A stretch of DNA of 64,000 bases. It comes from Lineus longissimus. Lineage: Eukaryota > Nemertea > Pilidiophora > Heteronemertea > Lineidae. The translations under genes were made by a program, and so were the position numbers. Shown piece after piece: positions 11,741 through 25,065 of this stretch. The notes beneath the pieces are model-generated. The model was given only the letters and a program-made list of their open reading frames with translations, did no database searches and had not been told where the DNA came from. The DNA is taken from NCBI RefSeq assembly GCF_910592395.1, contig NC_088308.1:1302001-1366000 (forward strand), in the 5' to 3' direction. The first letter of the stretch is position 1; each line of letters begins with the position of its first letter.

Positions 11741-13431
11741 GGAAGATATTCAATTGATAGACACTTGCTCTAGTGACTGTGATTCTTTTGTACAGGTGTT
11801 TCATTCATTGGATTCTTTACACAGAAGATTCTTCACTACACTTGCAGAGCTGCTTGAGACGTGGTGTCTCTTTCCTTGGGTTGAACTCACCATAGCTTTA
11901 GGACTTATAAGATTCTGACCTGTGTCCCCCCTTAAGGAGTTGGCAGCCAATAAGCCATGTAGTTGGTGTAAAAAGTTTTGGGTTCACTTTTGTACAAAAC
12001 ATAATGATTAAACAATGATTTGTTTATAATAATGGGTTGTCTATCTATATAGCATGCTGTTTATTGCTAAACCATCGATTACTGATGGTCTGCATAAGTA
12101 TTAGGATGGGAAACGTCTCGGTAAATAAACTTTCTTGCCATTTCGGCCCATCTTCTCAAGAACAGGCCCTGATCACTCAAATCCAGTCCCATTTGCCAGG
12201 CACTGAGACCACAAACCACCTGACCTTACCATCGAAGACTGGTGACCATGCGCCATTATCATCTGATGGACAATCACATGGACTCCACTAGAACGAGTAC
12301 TGTTGGAGGTAACTCAGTCCTGTTGCCACAGCTATCATCTCAAACCAGCAGCCCAATTCTTGTCAAAGTCCCAGCCAGTCCTATATGTCAGGTTTTAGAA
12401 GTGGACAGTTGGTGTGACATGAACCTGTTTTAGTGAAAGAAAGTGGGTTAGAGTGGTGTGGATACTTTCTATTGGAGACAATGCCTGGTGCCAGGTGGTG
12501 ATGGTTTGAGTATTGTGACATGACAAGCATCACCTCCTAAAGCAGAAGGTTGAACAGAGCCAGACTATGGACTGATTAGCTGATGGGTCCGGATAGTTCC
12601 ATCGAGCCCACTGTAAATGCAGAAGAGACTCCCTGTAGAGGATGACCAGTTACAAACTCGTCCCGATAACTGAGTTCATACTGAACGAAGGATGTTTGAC
12701 TGCAGCTTATTTTGCATAAAATCCCTTTTTACTGCTCCAACACATTCTTCAGGTGTTTGAAAAAAGCAATCTAAGCTTGGATATGGAGTACAAAGTGTGT
12801 GAAACACTTTAATATACATAAATACATCAATATCTACAATGGTTCACAAACAATTCATAAAGCAATAAAAAGTACAATAGTATGTCTGAGGTGTTTTGCA
12901 GAACATGTAAATGGTAGAAACAGTAGTGCACACTACATGATGCTGCATTGTAGCACTGGACGGCACACCTGAATAATTTCACTTGAAAATCTCGGATGGA
13001 TCTCAGACATGTACAACAGACAGGTCTACGTGCATAACATCTTGACAGAACATGGGTGTCAATGCCTTATCTTCTATTTCACGAAATGTTCCAACAAAGC
13101 TTGAAGGGAAGTCCCTTGTCAACATTGAAATTTCCATAATGTTATCACAGATATTCACACAACATGGATGGTTACTTTATTTTTCTCTGTTAGAGGTACA
13201 GTACATCACAACAAACAAGATCTTGAACAATTGATTTCAAAAAACCTTCATAAATTTGTCAAGCTGTTTGTTACCCCGACTCTTTTGGAAGATTTTTATA
13301 TCCAATCTTTTAAATTTTTGAGTAGCATTTCAAAACAAACTCAGAATTAAAACTGAGAAAAATATGAAGGTTTTTATTTTAAAGATAGGACGCTATTGAT
13401 ATAAAGTCAATTTTTTGCAAGAGTCTGTTTT
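11741..13431. other. Intergenic / 3' UTR between convergent MRPL27 and CCDC40
   Basis: The two genes converge here. Short ORFs show no family features. Candidate poly(A) signals are 12124-12129 and 12864-12869 (plus strand, MRPL27) and 13373-13378 (minus strand, 54 bases past the CCDC40 stop). The rest is AT-rich and featureless. Confidence 0.6.
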
Positions 13432-16400
13432 TTATGAGGTATCCTCAGCAACTCCACGTGATGCGAGTGCCACGGAAACCTTCCGCAGCGAGGTCTGGAT
13501 GTGTGGATATTCCTGGTTCAGCTTGTCCACGATCGTACTGAGAGTATACATTCTGTCTGTCTGCTTGGTGGTTTCGGTATCGAGACCAGCATCAGTTTTG
13601 CACAAGCGAATGTATTTACCGTCCTTGACTTGCTGGTAATATTTCGCCTTCTGTTGCTTGGATATGATCTCGCTCATATTCTGCAAAGAAACATATAGAA
13701 ATATAGCCGTTGAATGGCTTGATAACAGAACCAAAGAAAATCTTAAAACAATACAGTACTGTACAATACAACCAACACAAAAGCTGGGCATGTATTCCAA
13801 CTGGCCAAACTGAGACAATGGGTGATATGAATAAAGACAAGCAAATGCTTTTACTACAATTTTGTACAGAAAGGCCTTGTGTAAATGTACATGGAGTTTT
13901 AGATAAAAGCATTTGCTAGTCTTTATTCATATCACCCAATGTTCTGTAAGGTAGTCTGCAAACTGTTTACATGTGCAACATACTGGTACAGGAAAACAAT
14001 CATCAAATCCAAGACAATTCCAGAAGAATTAAATGTGCAAGGCTGTGAGTTACTTCCTCCAAACCGAAACACCTCAGTCATTTTACTCCACCTACCTTTT
14101 GCTTCTGTTCCATGAGCCTCTCCACATCTCCATCGAGAGTGTCTGCACTGCTCTGCAGTTGATTACAATTGACCTGTCTCTCTTCAAGTTCCATGCTCAA
14201 TGTCTGTTGATGTTCGCGGAGATCTTTGATGTCAGCATCGCTGCTGTTAGCATCCTGAAAGAATTTCAATGTCATTAGGATGGCATAGTTACAGATGGCA
14301 TAGTGTTTTTATGTCATTCCAAAGGGGCTATATGCCGGTCTAGTGGTAAACCTTACATGAAGTTGTCAAGACTCATAGTCTGTAGAATGTGGGATTGGTA
14401 ATGGACAAAGACACATTTTTTGAATGGGATGTAACAAAAACTCATTGTACCTGGTGTCTGTGACAGGGCAAGCAGACGACCCCATCCAAAGCTGATGTGG
14501 TCTGTGGTGGACTCCTCAGTCTCATGAGTGTGGCCTTCGGTGTCTGGGCTATGGACGAGACTGTCCACAGGCGAACCAACTCGACCATTAGAACGGTATA
14601 AACTCAAACCTAACATACCTGGATTGTATTTTTAATTTTCTTTTTGGTCTCTGCAAGCTGTCTCTGGAATGTTCCCTTTGTAATGACTTTTTTGTTCATT
14701 TTTGTTTGGGCATCACCTCGAGTGACGATGGTGTCTCGTCGAGATACGGCCTTCTCCATCTCTTGTATCATCTTCTCCTGCTGCCTCATCAGCTGGGCAT
14801 AGCGGACTTGCATACGATGGATCTCTGCCTTCATGGCCCGCACCTCTCCCTGGCCGACCTCAGAGTCAACAGCTGCACGCGTCTCTTGGGCAAGCTGAGT
14901 TTTTTTCTCCCAGAGCATGATTTGGCGCCTGGCAAATAAAACAACACAGATGTTGCAAATCATTGTGTCAAACATCTTCTCTGGGATGGTAATTGATTTG
15001 AAAAACTAACATCAAAGCTAATAAAGGTGTCAAAGGATTCAGAGTCCATTGCAACGTCATTTTCTCTGTCAGTCTCTAATAGTTTCTACCGGTATTGCAT
15101 AAGGGTTTCTTCACCAGTTGCACAGGTACTGGCTAAATAACAAATGATTCAGTCTTATGCCCCTATTGCTACTTACTCGGCCTCAATCAAGCTGTTCAAT
15201 AATCTCTCCTTTTCTTCCGAGAGCTCCTCAAGGCGGGCCTGCATCTCGATTGATCCCTTCTCTGCTTCCTTCAGGGACTGAATAAAGTCAGTCTCGGTCA
15301 GGATGTTCTCCTGCTGTAGATCGTGGTTGACTCCAGCCTCCTTGTGAAGCAGCATGTTCAGTTTCAACATGTCATTCTGCATGTTACGGATGTTGCGCTC
15401 AATACATGCCATCTCATTCCTCTGGCTGTCAATTTCACCTAAAAGAAATTTGATGCCAGGTCTATCAGGATTTGGTGCCCTATACTTTCATGTTTTCTGA
15501 TTTGGATAAGATGTTTGCCTTTAGGAAACTTTCTTTGAATAAAGGTATAATCTAGGACCAACCTGTCAGTTTGGTGATTTCGAGGCCTATGTATCATTTT
15601 TATCAATGGGTGCATCTTTATTTAAGCACATCCAATGGAGAGACTATAGCTTGAGTTGAAGCAGTAGGCTATAGCAACTTGGTGGACCAAATTGAGGACT
15701 TTTGATAACAAACAGCCTAGACTTTATATTAGACAAATTTTTAAACTGAATTTGTCTGTGTCTTTTTTCTATCATTTCTTATGATTCATAAGACTTACAT
15801 TCAATTCTGATCTTTTTCTGCGAGATGATCGTGAGCTGTTTCTTGAGTCTCTCCACGTCTGTCGACTGGACGTCCTTCTCCTTGCTCAGTTTCACCAACT
15901 CGCTCTGCTCACGAAGCCACATCTGCTGCAGCTCCCCGATGTCTGATAAACGTGCATCGATAGACTTCTGGAGCGAGTTGATCTGGATTTCCAATGGACC
16001 GACCTCTACACCCTAAAAAGAGACAGTAAACTGGTTTTTGGGCCGGGAGCTTTGTAATGAATTATTGAGAAGTCTGTGTGGTGCTGGCCAGTCATGGTTT
16101 GAAAGGACCTGGCCTATTTTCTCATTAAATCAATTCAAAATACAGCTTCATCAAACACTGGTGAATCCATACCTGTCGTTTCTATTTCATTTGAGTTTCT
16201 TCAGAATTTCATTCCCAACACATGGCATTGGATCAGGATAGATCTACGACTACGAGGATTAAGGAAAAGAAGCATTCTGAAACTTATTCAGTTTGGGCGT
16301 GTCATCTGAGAGAATGCAGGTCGAGGAGGTGACACCAGCGCTATAAAGATCTTACCCCCGCACTTGTAATCATCTGCTCCAACTTCTTATTGAACTGGTC

Positions 16401-19400
16401 AATGATGCCTTGCTTTCTCTCAATGATGGCGTTCCTCCTGACAATCTCATTCTCACTTTTCGTAATACTCTCGTTCTTCACTCGAATCTCATCATCCAGG
16501 CCGTCAAAGATCTTGACAAGACGTTCAATTCTTGACTTAGTGTTCGAAACGTCAAGAGCATATCGCGAAATTTCATTCTCGACTTGGGCTACTTGGGCTT
16601 CCTGAAAAACAATACCGAATAGCACTGATTAAAGAAGTAGGCATTGAAAAAGACTTGTGAGTAAACTGTTCACATGAAGGGCTGATGCACAAGCTCAGAA
16701 GATGACAACATACTACTGATGCAGGAAAGCTGGGCACAATCAGAGTTCTACTTCCACATCTTCTAGGCCAGGTGAATCTGTTTAAGAAGAGTCTATTCGC
16801 AGGTAAACATGGTCTTGTTTCATCACATGATGGATGGGGTCAGAAGCCAACCATCGCAAGCTTCTAAGTCGGAACCCATGACAACAACGAATATGACTGA
16901 CAACTTAACCACTGGACCACCCCACCCCTTGGTATCCTATACTGGGACTTACCAATTCTTTGGTTCGACCTCTCATCTTTCCTGTGAGTTTATCAGTGTA
17001 GATAGCAGCTTTCTCCATAGTCAGCTGAGACCGGATCTTTTCCATTATCTCATCCTCGAGTTTGACTTTCTCCAGGTATTCTCGCTCAATCTGCTTGCGG
17101 AGGGCATTCACTTCATTCTCACGAAGTTGTTTATCCTGAAGGGAAAGAAAATTGGAAGATAGTTTAGAGTCAGAAATTCATGAGGACAAAAACCATCAGC
17201 TAAGAAGGGGAGATCTATCACATTGCATTGAACAAAGATGATGGCCATAGTTAAAAATGCCTGCTCGTGACGAAGTAAGTCTGCAACAAGTCAAATAACC
17301 AAAGACAGAACATTGAAATACATCTCAACAGAATATTTCAAAACCTACTGTCATGGCTCTGTTGAGTGCCTGCTCTGTCTCGTGCAGCATCCTGGTATAA
17401 GTTGCATACTCGGCTTTCAAAGCCTCGTGCTTTGCCTGGACCTGTGCCAGCAGCTTTTTCACCATGGCGATGTCGACCTCCGTCTTATTCAGGATCAGAG
17501 TCAGCTTCTCGTTCTGTTCTTGCTCTTTCCCGATTTGTCTTTTGAAGCCGTCAATCTCTGTCTCAAGTGAAAGGATCATCTGTTGTTGTTGGCTGTGAAC
17601 AGAAGATTTGCACGAGGTTAGTCTCTTAGACTATAGACTGGAGGCTTTTTGAAGGGTAGTGCAGCAATATGAATTATGATGCCTCTGTTAGCAGGACACC
17701 GTCTCTATTAAGGACATTGATCCTGCTCCGTAACTGAGCATTTCCTTTCAGTGTAACCGCTGTCTGTACTAAGGACACCTCTACACGTACATCATGGCCA
17801 TCATTTTCAGTCTCAATAGTGTCGTTAATAGAGAGGTATTTACATTAACTAAGCCTTCCCATCCTGAAAATCTACTTACTTGAGTGCTTCATTCATAGCA
17901 GCATGAGCTTCATCTCTTCTCCTCATACCGATCAGACTGCTCGACCACTGCTGGAACAGCTGCTTCTTCTCAAGATTAATCGCTTCAATCTCAGTTTGAG
18001 CCTCCATCAACGTTTCCTTGGCAACCTTGGTCTCCTCCGACTGGGCAGTGATCTGAGCGTCATACATGGCGATCTCCTCCTTCAACTTGTCCACTCTCTC
18101 GACCAGACGATCTACAAACAAGTCCTGAAGTTGTTGAAGATAGAGAATTAGAAATGTCTCAAAAACTTGCCAAATGCTACTGACATGTACAGGTTGGCCA
18201 AAAAGACAAAATCTTTAAAAATGGCTGGGTTGTGACCGGCACAGTGAAGCATTCCCAAATAATGTCTGCTGGACAACTTAGGTAGCTTTACTCACTTTTG
18301 ATGCCTGATCAACCACATTCGGCTTAATCTCTGTTCTCGTACCTGTTTTTGTTTCTGAATTTCAGACTTAGCAACTTCTGTTTCAGCTTTCTCCGCAGCT
18401 CTTCTCATCACAGCGATATCTGATCGCACATCTTCTTTCGCATTATGCATGTAGAAGATACGCAAGTTCAGGTTCTCGACTTCTTGTTGAAGTTCGGCAG
18501 CTGCAGGAATAAACAAGAATGGTTGTTAGTACTAACATACTGTATTCGTCTTGAAATTCAGTTCAATCAAATTAAACTCAAATCACGTAATGTCACAGGC
18601 CAAACCCTTTGTGAGAGTCAATTAATTCTCCGACGTTTTGTGGGTAACAGCAGATCCCGTCATCATACTTACTTTTCTTTTTCTCACTGTTGAAGTGACC
18701 CTGTGTCTGTTTGTACATGCTGCGCACTTCAGCTAGCTGTTGCTCCTCTTGGTTTTTCTGCTGATTGACAGAGGTGTACTCATCGTGTTTGCCCTCCAGG
18801 GTCATCTGGTAGCGAGCAAGTTCCTGTTGGACGCCATAAAGGTCAACGCCAGTATCTTCTCGTTCTTTCCTCTTTTTAGTCAAAGCCTCAACCTAGAAAC
18901 AAAACATATACATTTTAGTTTTTGAGGATAACACCTTTTGACAAAGGGGCTCTCAGCAAGCACAATTCCAATCTTCACAAAGAAGAAGAGACACCCTGTA
19001 TGACAGGGTTGTAGTTAGTGCGGACACAGTCAAGGATACCTACCAATTCCCTTAGTTCAAGCGTGACTTTCTCCTGTTGCTTGTAGAGATGTTTCTTCAA
19101 AGCCCCTTGGAATCTTCTCATGAGTGGCTGAAAAGGAGAAAGTCTGAGTGTTAAGCAAATGTTACAAATGACAAGATATCATACATAAAATCTGACTTGT
19201 TTTTCTATCATTTGGGAGGAAGTCCCTCGAGTCGTTTTTTACAGACAGTAAGCATCTGAGCAAAGTGTGGGACATGAAGAAGTTCCTCAGTTATTCAAGC
19301 ACCCAGATAGGATACTTACATGATCTGGGTCAAGGACGACCAGCTCAGACTCTCCATCATCACTCTCTTCTTCTTCTTCTCCTTCATCACCGTAATCTCC

Positions 19401-21732
19401 ACCATCATCACCGCTGTCGCCGCCATCACTGTCACCACCACCATCACCAGGGTCACCTGATGGCACCATGTCTTGGATCGGGTAGTCTGGCTCAGCAGGA
19501 GGTTCAAAGTCATCTAAAAATACAATTCCTCACATAGTAATTTGAGAAATCTATTCATGATAAATTTCTTTGAGGAAATCTTTAACCCATCAAAATAACC
19601 GATAAAGCCAATGTGCCATTGCCAGTGCAATGCCATGTTTGTCTCAGTTTGTCAGATTGGAAAATGGTCTCATTCCCCATATGTCTCCATTTACATCCAA
19701 CATCCAAAATCGGAAAGTATAGATCATTCCATACTTTATAAGCAGGTTGTTTGGAAATAACCAACAGCTACCAATAGTACCTTGTTCATCCTCAGGTTCT
19801 TGTCCACCAGGGGCCTCCTGCTCCACTGGCCAATCTCCTTGCTGGGATGAAGGTTTACCAGATCCAAGTCGACCTGATCCACCTGATCTAACAGACTTTG
19901 CGGACATTGCAGACCTGCTAGCTGGTGATCCAGTAGGTTCAACTGCGGCTTCTTGAAATGTTAGAAATGAAGGCACTTAGTTTGACAAATAGTAACAATT
20001 GGGTAAGGAGGAATGGGAGGTGCTCTGCCATTTTAGCACAAATCATTTTATTGAGGCAATTTGTGATAAATGAAGTTGTTTATGACAAATACAATAAACA
20101 TGTCACATCCCAATCACTCTCACCAAACATAAGTTCACCTTTTGCATTTAATAGTGAAAAGTAAGCCATATCTTACCTGAAGTAGCCGATACAGGTCTTG
20201 AACCAGCTGGGGCTTCCTCACCACGCTGAGACGCAGCAGACCCTGACTTCTTGGATCCAACACTACCCTTGGACGCTGCAGACATTGGTCTTCCCTGGGC
20301 AGATCCAGCAGCAGACGCAGGTCGCCCAGCAGAACTCCTACGACTACCGGCAGCAGATTGGGCTTTCTCTGGTGTACCTGCTGCTGATCTTCTCTCGCTG
20401 CCTGCAACTGAAGCCGGTTTCTCTGGTGTACCAGACCCAGAACCTCTCACACTGCCAGTGGTCGATGGTAATCTCTCCATACTTCCGGTTCGGCTTCCTC
20501 CTGGAGTCCCGGCACCTGATGCTAGCCTCTCAGCAGAACCTCTGTGACTGCCACTGGCTACAGACCCAGCTTTCTGAGAGCCCTGATCCTGAGCAGCAGA
20601 TGTAGGACGGGATGCTGGCTTAGAGGCTGCAGAAGTTGGCCTTGAACCAGCCTTTGATCCAGACTTGACACTAGTTGGGCGCCCAGACTGAGGACGAGAA
20701 CCAGGTTTTCCTGATGGAGGCCTTGAGCTCTTCTCATTCTGACCTTCAGGTGAGTAGTGACCGGTATCAAACTGAAACAAAAACCAACAGACAGTTTTAG
20801 AAGGTGCCAAGTGACTGATTGACATGATGAAAGAGATGTTAGCTATGATTATGACTTAAAAACACCAATACTGCCTTTAATCACTTCACTACTGAATATT
20901 TTTGACGTTATTCGGTGACAGTTGAGTAATGGACTCTATAGAATCAGCCAATGAGTCTACAGAAGAATATTTGAATGATGTCCATTCAATGTTTTGATAT
21001 CTTCAAAAACAATTTAGCAATTTATTGAATTCAAAGAAAATTTACTTCAAGTGTCTATATTTGCCAGAGTGGGTCATATCTTCCAATTTTCTCCAGACCA
21101 AATAGACTAGAACACCAGCACTAGAACTTATCGAGGCAGATTAGACAGAATAGTACTTTTCTTTACCTCCTGCAGAGCTGCAACAGTAACACCAGTCACA
21201 ACTCCTTCTACTGTCATCCTGGATGTAGCCGACCCAGGTCGGGATCCTGTACCCTTAGGAATTTCTTCGCTGCAAAGAAATGAAATTTGTTTCTAATTAT
21301 ACTAGTAATAGTAGGCCTATAGCCATAGGCCTGGCTATGACTTTATGAGGGACCATGTCAGATGACCACTATTATTTACTTCTTAGCACTTTTGTCAAAG
21401 CTACCCCACCGGAACCACAGGAAAACCCGTCAGGCAAGTTATTTTCGTATGTCGCATACACCCATGATTTGATGAGCAGAAGCCAGAACTGTCAACTGAG
21501 TCTGTCTGAGTATTAGACTAGAGTAAAGTCGAGACCATAGCCCGAAAAAAAGTTGGAAAATCGTTTATTTTTTAGCCAAACCGATTGGGAAAGTCCATAA
21601 AATGTTGACATAGATTCAATAATTCTTTATATTAAACAATGTCTCAAGAAAACTGTTTTCTAATGCGAACTTAAGCTCCTCTGGCAGCTTTATTTCATCA
21701 TTTTTGTCTCACCTATCCTCTTGGTCCGCCAT
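13432..21732 (-). CDS. CCDC40: Coiled-coil domain-containing protein 40 (axonemal ruler subunit)
   Basis: Seventeen exons, in transcription order: 21732-21713, 21269-21167, 20771-20177, 19951-19781, 19513-19320, 19127-19044, 18892-18673, 18500-18343, 18124-17880, 17592-17349, 17135-16953, 16601-16356, 16012-15799, 15438-15177, 14928-14619, 14254-14096, 13680-13432. The total is 3657 nt, 1218 residues (human about 1142), with all phases consistent. Residues 1-361 are disordered: Ser/Arg/Pro/Ala repeats (GSRPTSA type), then an acidic Asp/Gly/Glu tract. From about 362 the protein is coiled coil, with family-typical DPDHPLMRRFQ, QQWSSSLIGMRRRDEAH, NAIIERKQGIIDQFNKKLEQ and QIMLWEKKTQLAQE. CCDC40 with CCDC39 forms the molecular ruler that sets the 96-nm repeat of motile cilia and docks inner dynein arms and the nexin-dynein regulatory complex. 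The first exon encodes only six codons plus two bases. Confidence 0.95.
13816..13941. repeat. Foldback repeat in the last CCDC40 intron
   Basis: The 37-base arms 13816-13852 and 13905-13941 are inverted copies with a few mismatches (core GGGTGATATGAATAAAGAC), separated by about 52 bases. The element lies wholly between CCDC40 exons 16 and 17. It has the form of a MITE or an RNA hairpin. Confidence 0.8.
17676..17845. repeat. Interspersed repeat, copy 2, in a CCDC40 intron
   Basis: This copy lies between CCDC40 exons 9 and 10. It contains AGCAGGACACCGTCTCTATT, AAGGACACCTCTA and AATAGAGAGGT, shared with the copies near 3700, 37420 and 59763. Confidence 0.5.
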
Positions 21733-21803
21733 GATGTGATTGTTGTTACCACGGGTTTCCACTTCGGAAATTTTCCGGAATTACCCGAAGTTGAATTGCG
21801 GTT

Positions 21804-21855
21804 GTTTCGCTCCCTGACCTTTTCGCTCCAAATCGAAAAGATCAGGGAGCGAAAC
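21804..21855. promoter_or_regulatory. Hairpin in the CCDC40 5' flank
   Basis: Nearly perfect inverted arms of about 21-22 bases (21804-21825 and 21835-21855, GTTTCGCTCCCTGACC type) flank a 9-base loop. They lie about 70-125 bases upstream of the CCDC40 start codon, so they fall in the promoter or 5' UTR. If transcribed, the RNA would form a stable stem. Confidence 0.6.
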
Positions 21856-21883
21856 GAACGGATACCTCCGAAGTTGATGCTAA

Positions 21884-21984
21884 GGTCTCGTTGGGGAGGT
21901 TTTCCCAAATGTACGCGATGATGACGTGTCCCATTAACAGGACGTTACATCTATTTTAAAATGCGTTTCCAAAGTGATTGCATG
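21884..21984 (-). repeat. Roughly 100-bp element, copy 1, upstream of CCDC40
   Basis: The minus strand reads from CATGCAATCACTTTGG to ACGAGACC and matches 24962-25065 on the plus strand, including a shared CACGTCATCATCGCGTACAT core. It ends 152 bases before the CCDC40 start codon and points toward CCDC40. Confidence 0.85.
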
Positions 21985-23994
21985 ATGTCATTAGTTACCA
22001 ACATATGCCTTAGAGGGGGCAGAATGGCACTGTTTAGACAAGAAGCCTCTCCAACAGCCCCAGGAATATTGGATAGAACGGCACAGTACTAGGTCCCAGT
22101 AATAAATATTGCCATAAAGACATATGATATTGTTCTGGGACTTATGTAAGATTAGTTCTCTCCGCCAAACCCAAGACTGAAGGATTAAAATCTTGTGTTT
22201 ATCGGCTAACAAATGCAAACACTTCCAATGAACCCCCTACAAGAGAAGAGTGGCTCTTCTTCTCTCCGACTTTGACACCCTACTGCGAACATATCAATAG
22301 ATCAGCCAGCGGTCCTCGGTGTCGCCGCGTGGGTTACGTCCAGTGAAATTGTTTGCAAAGGTCAGGGAACCACGATCTGACATCCATAACCAGCGTATTC
22401 CCTTTTCATGCCAGTTACAGTCGGGTGCTACACCACAGTCGGGATAGTGGCAGCCATGAATTGTTGTTGAATTTAAAACTGTTAACTGTTTACGTCAATT
22501 TACATATAATTAGACAAATGGTATTTGATTAGGGATGGCAATTAAAATTGCCGTTGAACATGTACATGAAGTGCAGTGATGTACATAATTCAACATGTCT
22601 GGCTTGAAATTTCAAACTGCGCAGTTCATTCCCGCCTTGATTGTATGACTATTTCTACAATAAAAACCCTTTGAAACCAACCCCGTATACCTTTATCAGG
22701 AATAGATACTGTGTCTTACCTTCTGCTGCAGCCGTTTTGATTTGTTTCGGAAAATTTGAAGGCATTTTTACGTTTGAAATCGGAGAAAGTGTTCCTGCGG
22801 TGTTCTCCGCATCTCACACACCAACCGACTGGCGTTCAAATCAACCGCGGCCGATCATGACCAAAGACAATACATTTGACGTAACAGCATCCGGGCACCC
22901 CCTTGAACCAGGCCGGCTAGTAGTTATCTGCTCAACCGAGACCTTTGTTCTGTCAATGATCAATATGACAGGCATTGTTAAAATGTTGGATTTGCTTTAG
23001 CATACATACTTGTACATGTACATATGCTGAGCTGTGGAAATGCATTAGGCAGGTTCCGTAAGCCAAAAGACGATGTAAATGCATTTTATATCGACGATTT
23101 TTAAAAAAATCATTTCCCCAATTCCTTCTACAACCAAGTATAAAATATGGTTCAGTGTCGTGTAAATCAATTGTTTCGAAACCTGCAATCATTCGAAACA
23201 GAATACAATTGCCAACTTTGATAGCATGATATCAGACTTGATTCGGTCGGGTCACTTAATGGGTTGTCCATTCAACACTCCTGTCTCCTGGGTAAGACGA
23301 ACTAAAAATGAGTGATCCAATCTTGCCAGGCTTATTATAAAAGCTTCAGCCGTCATTGGATTGCCCCACCTGGAAAAAATTGGCATGTGGGTATGTGGGT
23401 ATGTGGTATGTGGTATGGGGTTTTAGATACTGCCTTAACCAGCAACAGGTTGTGAGAGACAGGGGCCGACGTCATGAAAGACATGGCGGGGCCCAAGTCA
23501 TACAAGACAGAAGACTGTTTCGCCCCTCACATCCATTCTGAACCATCAGAGTTAATTGGTCCGTTGGTGTAACGGAGTCCATGTCGGTGGAGTGACTCCA
23601 AGGCTTGAGGGTCAAGATGCTCACACCAGCCGCCGGCTGTGAAAGACCGGAGACTTCTCGTTTACCACAGCCAACGAGTTCTGCTTTCGAGCGAGTGTCG
23701 AAGGTCTTGGTATCGTTAAAAGTCCGTTAGTGGATGTGATGTAGACATGGATGACAATGACCGATGGTGAGATATGCCATGGCAGGAAATGAATACTTTG
23801 ATCAACTTTATTTTGCAGAAAACAGGAGCCCTTAATCACGAAATGCAGTGGTGTAGAAGGAGAAGGAGTCACCTCTTGTACTTCTACTTGTAATCCCTGG
23901 GTTGTCTCATTATTTCATTTTGTAGCATTTAATGTATATCTTTTGAAATAAATGACTTGTTTAATATGACTGTTCAATTCTGTCTGGTAATGAG

Positions 23995-24163
23995 TAGAAG
24001 GGTGGGAGAGGTGTCATGACACTATTGCTGACCATTTCATCATCTCATCACTTTAGTGAGTGGAAGGGAGGGAGAGGTGTCATGACACTAATTGCTGGCC
24101 ATTTCGACATCTTATCCGGGATCTCATCACTTTCGTGAGGGAGCGAAGGTGTCATGACACTTA
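23995..24163. repeat. Three imperfect tandem copies with a GTGTCATGACAC palindrome
   Basis: GTGTCATGACAC occurs three times, preceded by GGGAG/GAGAGG-like purines. The spacer words GCTG(A/G)CCATTTC and CTCATCACTTT(A/C)GTGAG recur between copies. The unit is about 60-80 bases. Confidence 0.7.
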
Positions 24164-24961
24164 ACCAAACGTTGAAGTCAACAAGAGAAATTTATATTTT
24201 TTATGACTTTGGGTATGAATTCACATGAGAAAGAATCTTGTTCAAAATCTGGTGATAATATCTCAGCTGATTTTCATTGACACTGCCATCAACTGAAAGT
24301 AAACGAAAAGTTTTAAAATAGTTTAAAAATTCCATTACAACTAGCGCCAAAGCCAGCCACGTGCTATTTTCCCGACATTAAGTTCTCATTAGGGACTTTT
24401 TGTATTCATGCGCGGCCAACCGCTAACTGTAGTACCTAATCATTGATTTCTCGGTCCTCACAGTATGTCAGTGTTGATTCAGCAGTTGTTTTGGCAAAGA
24501 TATGTTTTGTTGGAGTTTCTGAAACCTAGAGCGCTACTCAATAGGCGGCTAACAAGAAACTACGCATTTACTGTTGTTGCCGACGTATGTGTACACTGAA
24601 CTTGGGATGTTGGTCCAGTGTCAGTTGGTGCGTTTTTCGCTGATTTGTGCAACATTCAACATATCTCAAAAGTTCAATGGTTGACCCTCGGGGTTTTTTT
24701 TGTTTTTGTGTTGCGTAACCAACTGTCTTTCATTGGATAATGGTCACTGTAAGAATTATTCAGAAAGAAATGTATAATATTTGGGGTTTTTCGTGATTGT
24801 CCGGCCCAATTGGCAATATTGCCATTTGGGATGGTGAACAGAGCTAAGAGCAAATGCGACGCTTATGATTTATTTAAAGAAATAAAATGCCCGATTTAAC
24901 ATCCTGCAGAATCAGGGGAATCGGGCGTTTCCAGTGATATACGACACAAATGGGTTGTCCT

Positions 24962-25065
24962 CATGCATTCACTTTGGAAACGCATTTTTAAAAAATATAT
25001 GTTATGTCCTGTTAATGGGGCACGTCATCATCGCGTACATTTGGGAAAAACTCCCTAACGAGACC
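24962..25065 (+). repeat. Roughly 100-bp element, copy 2, upstream of TBC1D16
   Basis: This is the inverted partner of 21884-21984, so it points toward TBC1D16. About 80 bases downstream is AAGATGGCCGACCTGCAG, which resembles the CCDC40 start (ATGGCGGACCAAGAG). The local ORF from that ATG ends after 12 codons. Confidence 0.8.

Noticed and set aside
19265-19537. His-rich ORF on the plus strand
   Set aside because: It is the complement of the acidic Asp/Glu tract in CCDC40 exon 5.
22641-23000. 119-codon plus-strand ORF between CCDC40 and TBC1D16
   Set aside because: No family motif, no supported splice context and ordinary AT-rich composition; treated as chance.
23560-23660. tRNA-like phrase (TTGGTGTAACGGAG ... 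GGGTCAAGATGC)
   Set aside because: The B-box match is poor and no cloverleaf can be closed, so neither a tRNA nor a SINE is supported.
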